22,792 nt of DNA from a virus, in the IMG/VR virus record IMGVR_UViG_3300046007_001111, positions 1 to 22,792 of that record; one strand, given 5' to 3'. Of this stretch, positions 1-8,409 are shown piece by piece. Within the stretch, counting starts at the first letter, position 1. The number at the start of each line of letters is the position of its first letter. Both the position numbers and the translations under genes were made by a program. The notes beneath the pieces are model-generated. The model was given only the letters and a program-made list of their open reading frames with translations. It did no database searches and had not been told where the DNA came from.

Positions 1-2229
1 GGTTTGGATTGCGGCACCAGGATAGGCTGGATCGTATTTAAGAATATGGCCAGCATCGTGCAAATCTTTTACCATTTGCGCAATTTCTGGGTCTTCCATC
101 AAAATGCCTAATTTCTTATTGTTATCGTTTAAGTAATCAGTAACATTTTTGGCATTCCATTGGCCTTTATTTTTGGAGCCTTCTTCCAAAATACGGTTTG
201 CTAAATGACCTTTAATTTCTGCTATGGCTCGGTCTGCCTGTGGCCGCACTTCGTCTGGCATTTCTTTCAACAGTTTAATAAGGTGGCGCTGCTGGTCCAC
301 GCTCATGGTCTCGACTGTTTTGGCTATCTTTTCAATAGCAACGGAACGATTCATTGGAGCCTTGGGGTCATAGTCCATAATTTTGGCTACGCCTTTGGGG
401 TCATCAAATAATGTACGAATTTTGGTTCTAATATCGCGGGCATTTTTGTATACATCCTCGCCGGCGACTTTTGTTACATCATTGTCAATTTTGTCTTTTA
501 TTCGGCCAATAAGATTAGAACGCTCATTAGACCAATTTCCATTTATATATTTACGCAAATTTTCTGCTTGATCAACGGTCATCGGTTTAATGCGACCATC
601 CTTTGTAAGCAAATCCGCTTCTTTTAAATGTGTTTTGATGCCGTTTCGTAAATCTATAAAATTTTGATTAACAACAAAGTTTGAATTTGTGTTTAAAAAA
701 TTTTGCAAATTAGTTGGATTTACTATAGGTTGTCCCGCTGCAATCTGTTTAGCCTGGTCATAAGCCTGGCTCATTTGAGTTTCTAAAACATTTTTGAAAT
801 CATCAAACGGTTTAACAATGGCGTTCCCGCGGTTGTATAAACTGTTTTCATCAAGTCCAATTGTTCCGCCGGTACGGCGAATAATTTGCTGCCCAAAGTT
901 TTCTAGTGCTGCCCGCTCATTATCCAAGACATCTTTGTAGAAATAACCAATTGGCGCAGATGCTTTGCTGGTTTGGAATTCATTGGACGCGGCAATGCCA
1001 TCCCCAAGAATTGAAGATTCCCTTGCTTCTGGTAAACCAATCCGAGACAAGACCGCCTTTCTGGCATCTTGCTCTGATAAATTAACCGCGCCTTTTGGCG
1101 CATATCTAATTTCTGGAAATGGTGTTTGGGTCGTTGGCGCAGGCATTGTTGCAGTCTTGACTGGCGGGGCCGGCGGCAATCCAATAGCGCCTCGTTTTGC
1201 ATTGAGCTGCTCTTGGAATTCTGCGTAGGTTATTTTTGGTTTTGCCGGTGTTGGCTGAGTTGTGGGGATTGTCTGCCCTGGAATAGCGCCTTCAATCTTT
1301 TCGGCAGCTTTAAGCGCACCCCTTTGGATGGCCGGCGCAGCTTTAATGCCGCCGCCTGCAACCATGGTTCCCATCATGTTTTCCACATCTTGGACCGGCA
1401 TTCCGGTCTTTTCAGCAATCCACGCAGCGCCCTTTTGAAAGTTTTCGCCAATAAAATCAGTAATCCGGCGGCCAACCTCCCCCTTATATTCTGGGGTTTC
1501 CGTTATTCCAAGAGTGCGGCCCAAGGGCTGCTCAAATGGTTTTGCAGCGCCGGTGCTAATTTCTTTGGCCTGGGTTGGGCTCTTGCCTGCTGCCCTGGCG
1601 CCAGCATAGGTTACCGGTTCAATAATGCCTGGAGCAATAGACCCCAGGGTGACATCAAATAAACTTGCAGCCGAGCGCCCAAATTGGGTCATTGGACCAG
1701 CCTCGACCATGTCTTTAACTTTGCCAACATTGCGGCCAGCCGTAGACGCGGTGTCAATTACTTTTCCAGATGCATCTACCTGGGGAACAGACGCCGGACC
1801 AAGAGCCCCCATGTCTGATTGTTTTTTCGACAGGCCCGCTTTAATAGCCTGCTCTGCGTATTCTTTTTTGGTTTGATTTAATGCGCCAAATAAATCTGTA
1901 GGCGCAGCTTCTTTAGGCGCTTCTTTAGGCGCTTCTTTTGATTTTTCGTACTCTGTTCTGGTTTTATTCAGCGCACCAAATAACCCGTCCATTCCGCTTG
2001 ACGCAGCCGCTGGTGTAGCCGCAGCCGCTGGTTGGATGCCCAAGGTAATAAACAATCCCTTTCGGCTTTCGGCCGGCTGAGAGTCAAATTCTTCCGCGCT
2101 ACTAAAAACCTTTTCCAGCATTCTGGTGTTGAGCGGTATGTCACCAGGACCTTTTAGACGACTGGCAATTGTTAATGCCCTTTGGATGTCATCCTTGGTT
2201 AGGTTTTTATGAACATATGGATCGCTCAT
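1..2229 (-). CDS. P22 gp16-like DNA ejection/internal virion protein (3' end outside window)
   Basis: Reading leftward from an ATG at 2229-2227 the frame stays open for 743 codons to the window edge, so the C-terminus is missing. The start overlaps the upstream stop as ATGA, and AGGA lies about 8 nt before it. The N-terminal ~60 residues look helical. Residues 66-130 form an Ala/Pro/Lys-rich linker holding two copies of an LFGALN-x-T-x-x-EY motif (about 83-94 and 113-124) separated by KEAP repeats. The rest is mostly predicted helical and polar, with no obvious signal peptide or membrane segment. It is the last gene after gp7-like and gp20-like genes, the position of P22 gene 16 (about 609 aa, injected with the DNA); this one is longer. 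The function rests on gene order and size, not on recognised motifs. Base composition shifts from GC-rich in the 5' part to AT-rich in the 3' part. Confidence 0.75.
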   Translation of the reverse strand, partial: MSDPYVHKNLTKDDIQRALTIASRLKGPGDIPLNTRMLEKVFSSAEEFDSQPAESRKGLFITLGIQPAAAATPAAASSGMDGLFGALNKTRTEYEKSKEAPKEAPKEAAPTDLFGALNQTKKEYAEQAIKAGLSKKQSDMGALGPASVPQVDASGKVIDTASTAGRNVGKVKDMVEAGPMTQFGRSAASLFDVTLGSIAPGIIEPVTYAGARAAGKSPTQAKEISTGAAKPFEQPLGRTLGITETPEYKGEVGRRITDFIGENFQKGAAWIAEKTGMPVQDVENMMGTMVAGGGIKAAPAIQRGALKAAEKIEGAIPGQTIPTTQPTPAKPKITYAEFQEQLNAKRGAIGLPPAPPVKTATMPAPTTQTPFPEIRYAPKGAVNLSEQDARKAVLSRIGLPEARESSILGDGIAASNEFQTSKASAPIGYFYKDVLDNERAALENFGQQIIRRTGGTIGLDENSLYNRGNAIVKPFDDFKNVLETQMSQAYDQAKQIAAGQPIVNPTNLQNFLNTNSNFVVNQNFIDLRNGIKTHLKEADLLTKDGRIKPMTVDQAENLRKYINGNWSNERSNLIGRIKDKIDNDVTKVAGEDVYKNARDIRTKIRTLFDDPKGVAKIMDYDPKAPMNRSVAIEKIAKTVETMSVDQQRHLIKLLKEMPDEVRPQADRAIAEIKGHLANRILEEGSKNKGQWNAKNVTDYLNDNNKKLGILMEDPEIAQMVKDLHDAGHILKYDPAYPGAAIQT

Positions 2230-3632
2230 CTTGGTTTCCTCGGCGGCGGAAGTCTTCCGGTTTCCGACAAACTCTTCAAGTTCAGAGCTTTTTGTTCAAA
2301 TTCTTCTAATGCTTGCAAATTGGTTGGTTTTATTTTGTCGTAAGCCTTAATCTTTTCCGCAGGCGACAACCGGTCTGATGCAAAAATAGCCATGCCTTCA
2401 AGAACCCTGGGGTCCGCGTTGGCATCCCATGCCGCCCTGTATCCTCTGGCAAGGTTCGATTCCCCATATCCAGCTTCTAAAAACTTTTCGGCGCCTCTGG
2501 ATTGAAGCATTGCATTAAATGCATCTGCCCGCAGCTTGGTCGCTATGTTTTTCAATACGCCTGGTGGAAAGCTGGTATTGCCCATCGATTGGGAAACCAG
2601 TTCTGTGGTTGCGTCAGTTTTGCCACCAATTGCCTGGTTGGTTGCAATCACCAGGTCAGCAATCTCTTTTTCAAGTAATTTGTAATCAGCGTCACCAAAA
2701 GCTGATCTTAATCTTGATTCAAGTTCTCCGGCTTTACCGGCTTTGAAGAATCTATCAGATTCAATTTTTTCAATAGTTTGCAAAACCCTGTCTACTCGGT
2801 CCATGCCGCCTGGAGCCATGGCTCGAAGGTCTGCCAGCTTTTTATAATAGCCTTCTCCTTCGGTCCTTGCGGCTTCTTCGCCAGGCGCAAACGGCCGAAT
2901 ATCGCCCGCTCTGCGCGGTTGGAACGGCAACGGAAATCCTGGTCCGCTTGTTGGCGTCATAGTTGGCGCAGCGGCTGGAGCAGCAACAGGTGCAGCTTCC
3001 GGAGCAGCAGGCGGGGCAGCAGCCGGAGTGGCATTTGAACCAAAAGCCGGAGCGGCAGCAGCGGGTGCGGCGGCTGCGGGAGCAGCAGCGGCTGCGGGAG
3101 CGGCGGGCACAATGTTCATTGGCCGCACTTCGCCGGTTCCTGGGGTCATTACCGCCGGACCAGGTAAACCAGATATTGGCTGAGGTGTACGCAGGCCCTG
3201 TCTTGATTCCGCGCTGATTTGTGACTGGATCACATTGTCAAAATATTGCGGAAGTTTTGTAGGATTGCGTTCGGAAATCATATTTCCCATCCGCATTAAT
3301 TCATCAACCTTGTCAGCCGGAAGACCGGAGGCAATAGCTTTTGCGCGGATTTCTGCCAATGCCTCGCGGGTTTGATTGGAGTCTCCGCTGCTAATCCGTG
3401 GGTCGTTACGATATCCGCCAACCAGGCCCATCAAATTTGCCGTCTGATCTCTATTTAACTGAAATTGCGCTTGTTGGGTTTGGATTTTTGCTTGTTGAAT
3501 CTGTTCCGGCAAAATTTCACTTTCGCGCTGGTACATTTGCTGGCCGCGCACAAAGTTCAACATTTCTGGCAGCGTCATTACTGCCGGCGGTTTTATTCCA
3601 AGAGATATTTCTGGTTTTATATTAATTGGCAT
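2226..3632 (-). CDS. P22 gp20-like DNA ejection/internal virion protein
   Basis: 468 residues, almost the length of P22 gp20 (471). It sits in the same place, between gp7-like and gp16-like genes. The ATG at 3632 follows AAGGA at good spacing. The N-terminal region (to about 165) has a Gln-rich probable coiled coil (about 35-60). Residues ~171-240 are a low-complexity Ala/Pro linker. Residues ~240-468 are charged and helical, ending in a basic Pro-rich tail (PPPRKPR). In P22 the proteins of genes 7, 20 and 16 are packaged in the head and leave with the DNA to help it cross the envelope. I assign that role from synteny and size; no enzymatic motif is visible. The stop overlaps the next start by 4 nt, suggesting coupled translation. 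Confidence 0.68.
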   Translation of the reverse strand: MPINIKPEISLGIKPPAVMTLPEMLNFVRGQQMYQRESEILPEQIQQAKIQTQQAQFQLNRDQTANLMGLVGGYRNDPRISSGDSNQTREALAEIRAKAIASGLPADKVDELMRMGNMISERNPTKLPQYFDNVIQSQISAESRQGLRTPQPISGLPGPAVMTPGTGEVRPMNIVPAAPAAAAAPAAAAPAAAAPAFGSNATPAAAPPAAPEAAPVAAPAAAPTMTPTSGPGFPLPFQPRRAGDIRPFAPGEEAARTEGEGYYKKLADLRAMAPGGMDRVDRVLQTIEKIESDRFFKAGKAGELESRLRSAFGDADYKLLEKEIADLVIATNQAIGGKTDATTELVSQSMGNTSFPPGVLKNIATKLRADAFNAMLQSRGAEKFLEAGYGESNLARGYRAAWDANADPRVLEGMAIFASDRLSPAEKIKAYDKIKPTNLQALEEFEQKALNLKSLSETGRLPPPRKPR

Positions 3633-3641
3633 GATTAGTCC

Positions 3642-4436
3642 TTAACCTGGTCCATATCCGGATACTTGTCCTGGTGATATCCTTATTCCGCCTCCAACAC
3701 CCATGTTGGTTGCGTTTCCGCCCATACCGCCATAACCGCCATAACCACCAAGTGATGCTACGGGAGTAACGGCTGGGGCCTGTTGCGGCCGCATTCCATA
3801 CATCATGGCGTAATTGCCAAGCTGGCCAAGAGCCCCGCTATAAGCATTAGCAGCGCCCACCTGGCCAGCAGCCTGGGCAGCGCCCTGGCCCGTAATTAGG
3901 CCTGTTTGTTGCGCCGCAAAGTTTTGGCCAGCCTGAACGCCTGTATTGACAGACTGCTGCCCCATTCCTGCAATGTTGGCCAATAGGTTGTAAATATTTC
4001 CGCGCTCAGTTTGGAACCGATTAAATGACTGGCCGTATTCGGTGGATGCCAGACCTTGGCCATAATCTTCAAGAGCCCGCAAAGTGTTGCCGCTTAATGC
4101 CCCGCCGCCCACATTGGCTAATCGCTCGGTGGCCTGAGTTCCAAGTCGCCGGCGGAATTCCATGCTGGGGTCCAGATATTGCGCAAACTGATCCGGCCCA
4201 AATTGAGAAGTTAGAAACGGTTTCATCCGTTCTATGTCTTCGAGTGCTACTTGGCCAATCTCACGATATGGCGCCAGGTCTGCCCTAGAAATGTCAAACA
4301 TTTCCCGTTCTTGAGCCATAGCACGGTCGGCCGCAGCCGCTTGGGTTGCCGCCGCCTTTTTGGCAGCACTTGCGCCCATTGCTCCGCTAGCGACTGTCGA
4401 TACCGCTGCAATCGTTCCGGTTACTGGATCAGGCAT
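3642..4436 (-). CDS. P22 gp7-like DNA transfer/ejection protein
   Basis: 264 residues (P22 gp7 is about 229). The N-terminus has a small-residue hydrophobic stretch (about 7-25). An Ala/Lys-rich helix and a segment reading EREMFDISRADLAPYREIG (about 43-61) follow, a pattern I recognise from many podovirus ejection or internal virion proteins. The middle is rich in Gln, Ala and Gly (FNRFQTERGNIYNLLANIAG, about 130-149). The C-terminus is Gly/Tyr/Met-rich low complexity. AAGGAG lies 7 nt before the ATG, and the start overlaps the upstream gene's end by 8 nt. The role (released into the host envelope with the DNA) is taken from P22 gene order and the N-terminal pattern. Confidence 0.7.
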   Translation of the reverse strand: MPDPVTGTIAAVSTVASGAMGASAAKKAAATQAAAADRAMAQEREMFDISRADLAPYREIGQVALEDIERMKPFLTSQFGPDQFAQYLDPSMEFRRRLGTQATERLANVGGGALSGNTLRALEDYGQGLASTEYGQSFNRFQTERGNIYNLLANIAGMGQQSVNTGVQAGQNFAAQQTGLITGQGAAQAAGQVGAANAYSGALGQLGNYAMMYGMRPQQAPAVTPVASLGGYGGYGGMGGNATNMGVGGGIRISPGQVSGYGPG

Positions 4437-4860
4437 TTTGAAACTCCTTCACATAATCTTCGTAAGTCTCGCCATACAGTTTGGCGACAAATTCCGCAGC
4501 ATTTGCTGCCCCATCAAACCCATGAACCAGGCGCACAACCTCAAGAACCAAGTCGTAATAACCAGCCCGCCACATATAAGCCTTCTGTAATTGCTCTCTA
4601 TTATCTTCTAGTTTGTTAGCACCAATCCACCTTAAAATTAAACTGCTGACAATAGGTAACAAGTTGTGCGAATGAACCTGAAAAAATTGGTTTTGGGGCA
4701 ATTCCACCATGACCTGGTAGATCACCTTTTCCTTTTGTCTGGGCTCGACCGGATCGTTATCGCGCCAATCATCTAGGCCTTGGATAACAGACCAAAAGTC
4801 CAAAAGCCACTTTTGAGCGGCCGGTGGCAAAACTAGGGGTGCTAAATGTGTTTCATTCAT
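4429..4860 (-). CDS. Hypothetical protein in the P22 gp14 position
   Basis: 143 residues, acidic, Trp-rich and probably all-helical, with no signal peptide or membrane segment. I recognise no catalytic motif. It lies between a small gene following the gp10 homologue and the gp7-like gene, where P22 carries gene 14 (about 172 aa, needed for efficient gp7 incorporation). By position it may be an assembly factor or chaperone for the ejection proteins; this is inference. The ATG overlaps the upstream stop (ATGA) and has no evident Shine-Dalgarno, so translation is probably coupled. Confidence 0.6.
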   Translation of the reverse strand: MNETHLAPLVLPPAAQKWLLDFWSVIQGLDDWRDNDPVEPRQKEKVIYQVMVELPQNQFFQVHSHNLLPIVSSLILRWIGANKLEDNREQLQKAYMWRAGYYDLVLEVVRLVHGFDGAANAAEFVAKLYGETYEDYVKEFQNA

Positions 4861-5075
4861 GGATTGTAGTAAGGAACCTTTTTAGATTCGCCGTTGACAG
4901 TAATTTCAATAAAACCCGCTGGGGCCGCAGGCAATGTGGCCGAACCGGCCGTTGCCGTAGAGGCGCTGGAAAAGTTCAATAAATTTAGAAAAAATAATTG
5001 CCAGGCGCGAGTCGGCCGCCCACTTTGGTCCATCAATTGACTGGTTGGAATCCGTTGATTTTGGGGGGTGGACAT
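4857..5075 (-). CDS. Small protein of unknown function in the tail-needle slot
   Basis: 72 residues. The N-terminal half contains DQSGRPTRAWQLFFLNLLNF (about 16-35), the C-terminal half GFIEITVNGESKKVPYYNP. This two-part pattern (an SGRPTRxWQxFFxNL segment, then a short beta segment ending in PYY) seems familiar from small structural-region proteins of other phages, but I know no assigned function. The ATG overlaps the upstream stop by 1 nt (TAATG) and has GGGAGA 6 nt upstream. P22 has its tail needle gene 26 at this position; this protein is far too short and has no coiled coil, so it is not a recognisable needle. It could be a plug, adaptor or assembly factor. Confidence 0.65.
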   Translation of the reverse strand: MSTPQNQRIPTSQLMDQSGRPTRAWQLFFLNLLNFSSASTATAGSATLPAAPAGFIEITVNGESKKVPYYNP

Positions 5076-6946
5076 TAATTCTCTCCCGCCTCCGCCTTAA
5101 GGTTAGCCGACACAATGACCGCTTTTACTGGGTCAGAAACAGACACTTCAAAAATTTTGTCTCGAGACCAACCCAATCGGCGCCAGATAGCGCGGTTTTG
5201 GTATTTGCCCTGCTTGCCAATGCTGGTCCAGTATTCATTGCTCCAGGTAGATCCTCCGTCGTTGGACCACCGCAACATGGCCTGCGGGTCTTCTCCCTGG
5301 CCGGTCGATAATCCAACCCCAGGTTGGAATTGGATCTGAAGTTCGTGGAAATACTGCCTTTGAAGATCAGACACAAGGTGCGGAGCCCTGCGGATTCTTC
5401 TAATAGGCTGGCCATCATCCGTGTAATAGTTCCGGCTTAATTGATAAATCTTGCCGTTTTCGTAATCCCCGACCAGTATCTGCTGGTTAAAGAATGCGCA
5501 ACAATTACCACGGTGGCGTTCATATTGGTTTGAGTTGTTTCGATATAACCATTTGTGCCATAGGCCGGTTGTGTTGTCGTAGGCCCATGTCAAGCCGTTT
5601 TCGCCAATACTTGGGAACGAAACCACATAAACTTCGTGACCTTCTAATTGATAAGTCCAGGCAACCGCGTCAGAGACATTCTGGTTCACTAGGGTGGTCT
5701 CAACCGCGTGGGTTGAGATCCGCTCTGGAAAGTACCCGTTCATCCGCACAACCATGGCCTCGCCTCGGTTGTTTTTAGACACATAGGCAAAAGAATTACC
5801 CATTCGAGACATGGACCATTGAGCCGCGATTCCCTGCTGGGTTGAAGTTCCTGGAATCCTAGTAAATGGGAACGGAACCGCTCCCGAGTCAATCCACACC
5901 TCAGATGACATTTCCCCAAGCAGATAAACTTCTCGCCGGTCAACAATGATTGATACCAGGTCGTCTGGAGATCCGTCTTTAGAAGCAAAAGACAGGGGGT
6001 CCGTAATTGGGCTCAATAGGTCAGACGCAGCCCAAAGCTGGGAATCCGGCTTGTTGTAAACAAAGTAGTTGTCGGTGATATCCACCGTTCCGCCGCCCTC
6101 AAATGCTCCGTCTGTGGATGGTAGGACCGTCCAGTTTAATGCGTATATTGTGGTGCTAGAAACAGTCTGAGAGGCGCTTACCGTATAAGTACCGGCGCCA
6201 CCAGAACCTGTACCAAAGGCCTTGATAATCGTCCCATCGGTCACCCCGGAGCCTTCAATCGTCTGGCCTATCTTCAGAGTGCCGCTGGTCACCGCGCTAA
6301 CGGTCAAAGTTGTGCCTGAAATGCTTCCGGTCACAATAGCGGGTGAGGCGGTTGAGTTGATTGCGGTACTCGCAACGGTCTGGGAGTCGCTAACCGTATA
6401 GGTTCCGACCCCTCCTGACCCAGTTCCCAAGGCAGTAATTACGGTGTTCTGGGCAATTCCTTGTCCAAAAATAGCTTGGCCAACCGCAATCGTTCCGCTT
6501 AAAACCGAAGTAACGGTAAGGGTTGTGGTGCTGATTGATCCGGTAAAAATTGCAGATGAAGGGTTAGAAATAAACCATGTGTAACGGTAGCTATTGTCCA
6601 CAATGTAGACATTGACGCCGTTATCCACAATCCCAACGATTCCCGTTGAGGTGTTTAGTTGCCCAATCATTTTGGGCGTGTAATCAGACTCCATGACATA
6701 GGCAAAATCACCGCATACGGTGACAACCTGGGTACCGCCAGACAGGGTCCGAATGCCCCGCACTTCTTCCTGGTTTGGCAGAATAGCAACAGTTTCTAGC
6801 CCTGGTGTTGGGTATAGCGCCACAACCCCGCGCTCTCCCTGGGCCTTGGTTGGGTCCACCTCGGGATAAAAATTGATGCACTCTTGGGCATCCTGATATA
6901 TCGATGGCGCCTCGTATGCCGCGCCAACGAATCCAAAGTCCGGCAT
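5075..6946 (-). CDS. P22 gp10-like tail accessory / DNA stabilisation protein
   Basis: 623 residues. The N-terminus ([15 protein letters not shown], then LYPTPGLE around 45-50) and the overall beta-rich sequence match the phage stabilisation family of P22 gp10. That protein forms the tail hub below gp4 and holds DNA in the filled head. P22 gp10 is about 472 aa. The extra length is mostly two tandem ~64-residue repeats at residues ~133-196 and ~204-267, after which family-like sequence resumes ([32 protein letters not shown]). I chose the ATG at 6946 over the in-frame TTG at 6949 because GGAGG lies 6 nt before the ATG. It then overlaps the gp4-like stop by 1 nt (TGATG). Confidence 0.85.
   Translation of the reverse strand: MPDFGFVGAAYEAPSIYQDAQECINFYPEVDPTKAQGERGVVALYPTPGLETVAILPNQEEVRGIRTLSGGTQVVTVCGDFAYVMESDYTPKMIGQLNTSTGIVGIVDNGVNVYIVDNSYRYTWFISNPSSAIFTGSISTTTLTVTSVLSGTIAVGQAIFGQGIAQNTVITALGTGSGGVGTYTVSDSQTVASTAINSTASPAIVTGSISGTTLTVSAVTSGTLKIGQTIEGSGVTDGTIIKAFGTGSGGAGTYTVSASQTVSSTTIYALNWTVLPSTDGAFEGGGTVDITDNYFVYNKPDSQLWAASDLLSPITDPLSFASKDGSPDDLVSIIVDRREVYLLGEMSSEVWIDSGAVPFPFTRIPGTSTQQGIAAQWSMSRMGNSFAYVSKNNRGEAMVVRMNGYFPERISTHAVETTLVNQNVSDAVAWTYQLEGHEVYVVSFPSIGENGLTWAYDNTTGLWHKWLYRNNSNQYERHRGNCCAFFNQQILVGDYENGKIYQLSRNYYTDDGQPIRRIRRAPHLVSDLQRQYFHELQIQFQPGVGLSTGQGEDPQAMLRWSNDGGSTWSNEYWTSIGKQGKYQNRAIWRRLGWSRDKIFEVSVSDPVKAVIVSANLKAEAGEN
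6146..6550 (-). repeat. Tandem ~64-residue beta-rich repeats A and B in the gp10-like protein
   Basis: Repeat A is encoded at 6359-6550 and repeat B at 6146-6337, with about 7 residues between. Both start (I)-x-TGSIS-x-TTLTV, have a central GTGSGG-x-GTYTVS and end SQTV-x-STxI. By hand alignment they match at 42 of 64 positions with no gap. The pattern of short beta strands and turns suggests a small beta-sandwich or barrel inserted into a loop of the hub protein. A third copy lies in the neighbouring gp4-like gene. Confidence 0.85.
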
Positions 6947-7911
6947 CAAAAACCTCCGGTCAAAATCCAGCCTGCATCGGCTCTCTTGCCGACAATCAAA
7001 GTGTCCTCAAATCTAGCCACTTGCATGGGTTTCATGTTGGTCCGCTTAATGGTCGATTTGGCGTGACTAGCAAACCCGTTGATCATTTGGATCTGAGTTG
7101 GGCTGGCTTTTCCGTACATGGGCATGAGCCTCTCGGCTAGACACCAGCGCAAGCACATTAAATAGCCCTGCGGAATCACAATCTCGTCATTAATCGATGT
7201 AAACCTTTGGAATAGGGTATCGGCAAAGATATGCATTTCGCCTTGCGATGGGTTTGGCCAGACGATTATGGTTCCCAGGGTCTCGCCTGGCTGGTAATAA
7301 AGAGCCCGCGGCCAAGGTCCATTTAAAGTCTTTAAACCAATTAATTCGTAATTTTCCAGGTTCAAAATAGCAACCGGATAGTCCAGGCCGCCATTCAATA
7401 TGGGTTGGCCATTGGAGTTAGTGTTTACTCTCACAAATGACGAATTAATTGACAGGGGCCTTTCGTAAAATGCCGAAATGGTAGTGCTGGCCACCGTCTG
7501 AGAAATGTTGACGGTATAGGTTCCGTCTGAATTGATATTGCCGCCTGCGCCAGAGCCAAATCTGGTAATTTTTGTGCCAGCCGCTATACCAGAACCAGAC
7601 AAGGTCATGCCCAGGGCAATAGCACCGTCAGACACATCGGTGACCGTTAGGGTCGTTCCAGATATTGAGCCGGTCAGGGTGCCGCCAATTTGGCCGCCTG
7701 GGCCAATCGTGTATTGGGTCTGCCCAGCCGTCAAGGTAAAAATTATTTCGGTCTTGTAATAGACCATCATCTGCTCATTTGACCATTGATCGATCATGTC
7801 ATTGAGCATATCGAATGCATCCTGGGCATCCGCGGGAGCAGGGGTCTCACCAGCCTCGAGCGCCCCTATGTCTTTTAGGGCTCGGGAGATGATGTCGATT
7901 GGTTGTGTCAT
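6946..7911 (-). CDS. P22 gp4-like head-completion / DNA stabilisation adaptor
   Basis: 321 residues, nearly twice P22 gp4 (about 166). The N-terminus is typical of the family: I[13 protein letters not shown], then [21 protein letters not shown] (about 31-51) and a strand reading [15 protein letters not shown] beta-rich insertion (about 79-147) interrupts this domain. Family-like sequence resumes with [13 protein letters not shown] and an E(I/V)[23 protein letters not shown] helix near 243-266. gp4 binds under the portal ring and is the first protein to close the filled head, receiving gp10. The gene overlaps both neighbours by a few bases, keeping the P22 4-10 order. Confidence 0.83.
   Translation of the reverse strand: MTQPIDIISRALKDIGALEAGETPAPADAQDAFDMLNDMIDQWSNEQMMVYYKTEIIFTLTAGQTQYTIGPGGQIGGTLTGSISGTTLTVTDVSDGAIALGMTLSGSGIAAGTKITRFGSGAGGNINSDGTYTVNISQTVASTTISAFYERPLSINSSFVRVNTNSNGQPILNGGLDYPVAILNLENYELIGLKTLNGPWPRALYYQPGETLGTIIVWPNPSQGEMHIFADTLFQRFTSINDEIVIPQGYLMCLRWCLAERLMPMYGKASPTQIQMINGFASHAKSTIKRTNMKPMQVARFEDTLIVGKRADAGWILTGGF
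7471..7677 (-). repeat. Third copy (C) of the beta-rich repeat inside the gp4-like protein
   Basis: Residues ~79-147 carry [13 protein letters not shown], a GSGIAAGT-type turn, then [16 protein letters not shown]. These match the two repeats in the adjacent gp10-like protein. This copy has a few extra residues (NINSD region) before GTYTV. It is inserted just after the conserved QYTIGPGG strand, so it interrupts the adaptor rather than extending an end. Confidence 0.83.
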
Positions 7912-8219
7912 ATCGTCACCTTAAATGTTTCCACGGCCCAGGGCGGCTTGGTCGATTGGGCCGACCGCAGCGCATCCAGTTGCTCTTGTAACCTGTATTT
8001 TATTAGATGTTTACCCTCTTGGGTAGAGTCCAGATCCAGCCAATGGGAGACCTGATGTTCTGATGTATTTTCGTCCACCATGTGGGCCGTCCGCATTTTC
8101 CAATTACCCTCGGTTGCCACCGAATTTTGCTCATCTGACGCCTGGCACCAGTATTTGACGGATTTTAGAGCCCCGTCATCAATAACGGTTTCCAGAATTT
8201 TCCATTCAAAGGTCGGCAC
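7908..8219 (-). CDS. Small phage protein of unknown function (103 aa)
   Basis: 103 residues with a beta-rich start ([22 protein letters not shown]) and a helical C-terminal half ([18 protein letters not shown]). The general form (a W-x-I/V strand, a 'V..V.W.' strand, then a charged helix) recalls small conserved proteins found near tail genes of aquatic phages, for which I know no function. The start is GTG at 8219 with GGAGA about 7 nt upstream inside the end of the previous gene, giving a 14-nt overlap. Its stop overlaps the gp4-like ATG. Position suggests a tail or assembly role, not shown by sequence. Confidence 0.65.
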   Translation of the reverse strand: MPTFEWKILETVIDDGALKSVKYWCQASDEQNSVATEGNWKMRTAHMVDENTSEHQVSHWLDLDSTQEGKHLIKYRLQEQLDALRSAQSTKPPWAVETFKVTI

Positions 8220-8409
8220 TTATTTTCTCCATAATCTCATCAAAACTCTCTGCCACCTCCCAAGAGTTGCCGTTCATACCGTAGGCAACCCGCACCTTTG
8301 ACCCATCTTCTTGAGTATGTTCAAAGATTGACGCAATCAGGTCTGTGTTAAGGATAAGACCCTCACCGATGCGCCCCTTGGCGGCGTTAGTTAGTTTGAT
8401 TAACTTCAC
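8206..8409 (-). CDS. Small hypothetical protein, possibly FlbD-like fold
   Basis: 67 residues starting at a GTG that overlaps the upstream stop (GTGA). The pattern MKLIKLTNA...LILNTDLIASIFEH...GSKVRVAYGMN...VAESFDEIMEKI resembles small FlbD-type proteins (strand, 'N-x-D-x-I-x-x-I', strand, 'V-x-E-S-x-x-E-I'), which occur in some phages without an assigned role. The resemblance is by eye and weak. It lies in a cluster of three overlapping small genes with non-ATG starts. It could be an assembly factor or unrelated. Confidence 0.6.
   Translation of the reverse strand: MKLIKLTNAAKGRIGEGLILNTDLIASIFEHTQEDGSKVRVAYGMNGNSWEVAESFDEIMEKISADL

Noticed and set aside
1126-1662. A 178-codon open frame on the plus strand
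   Set aside because: It is antisense to the gp16-like frame, which is open for 743 codons with a start, ribosome site and neighbours in register; its Cys/Phe/Arg-rich translation is typical of a shadow.
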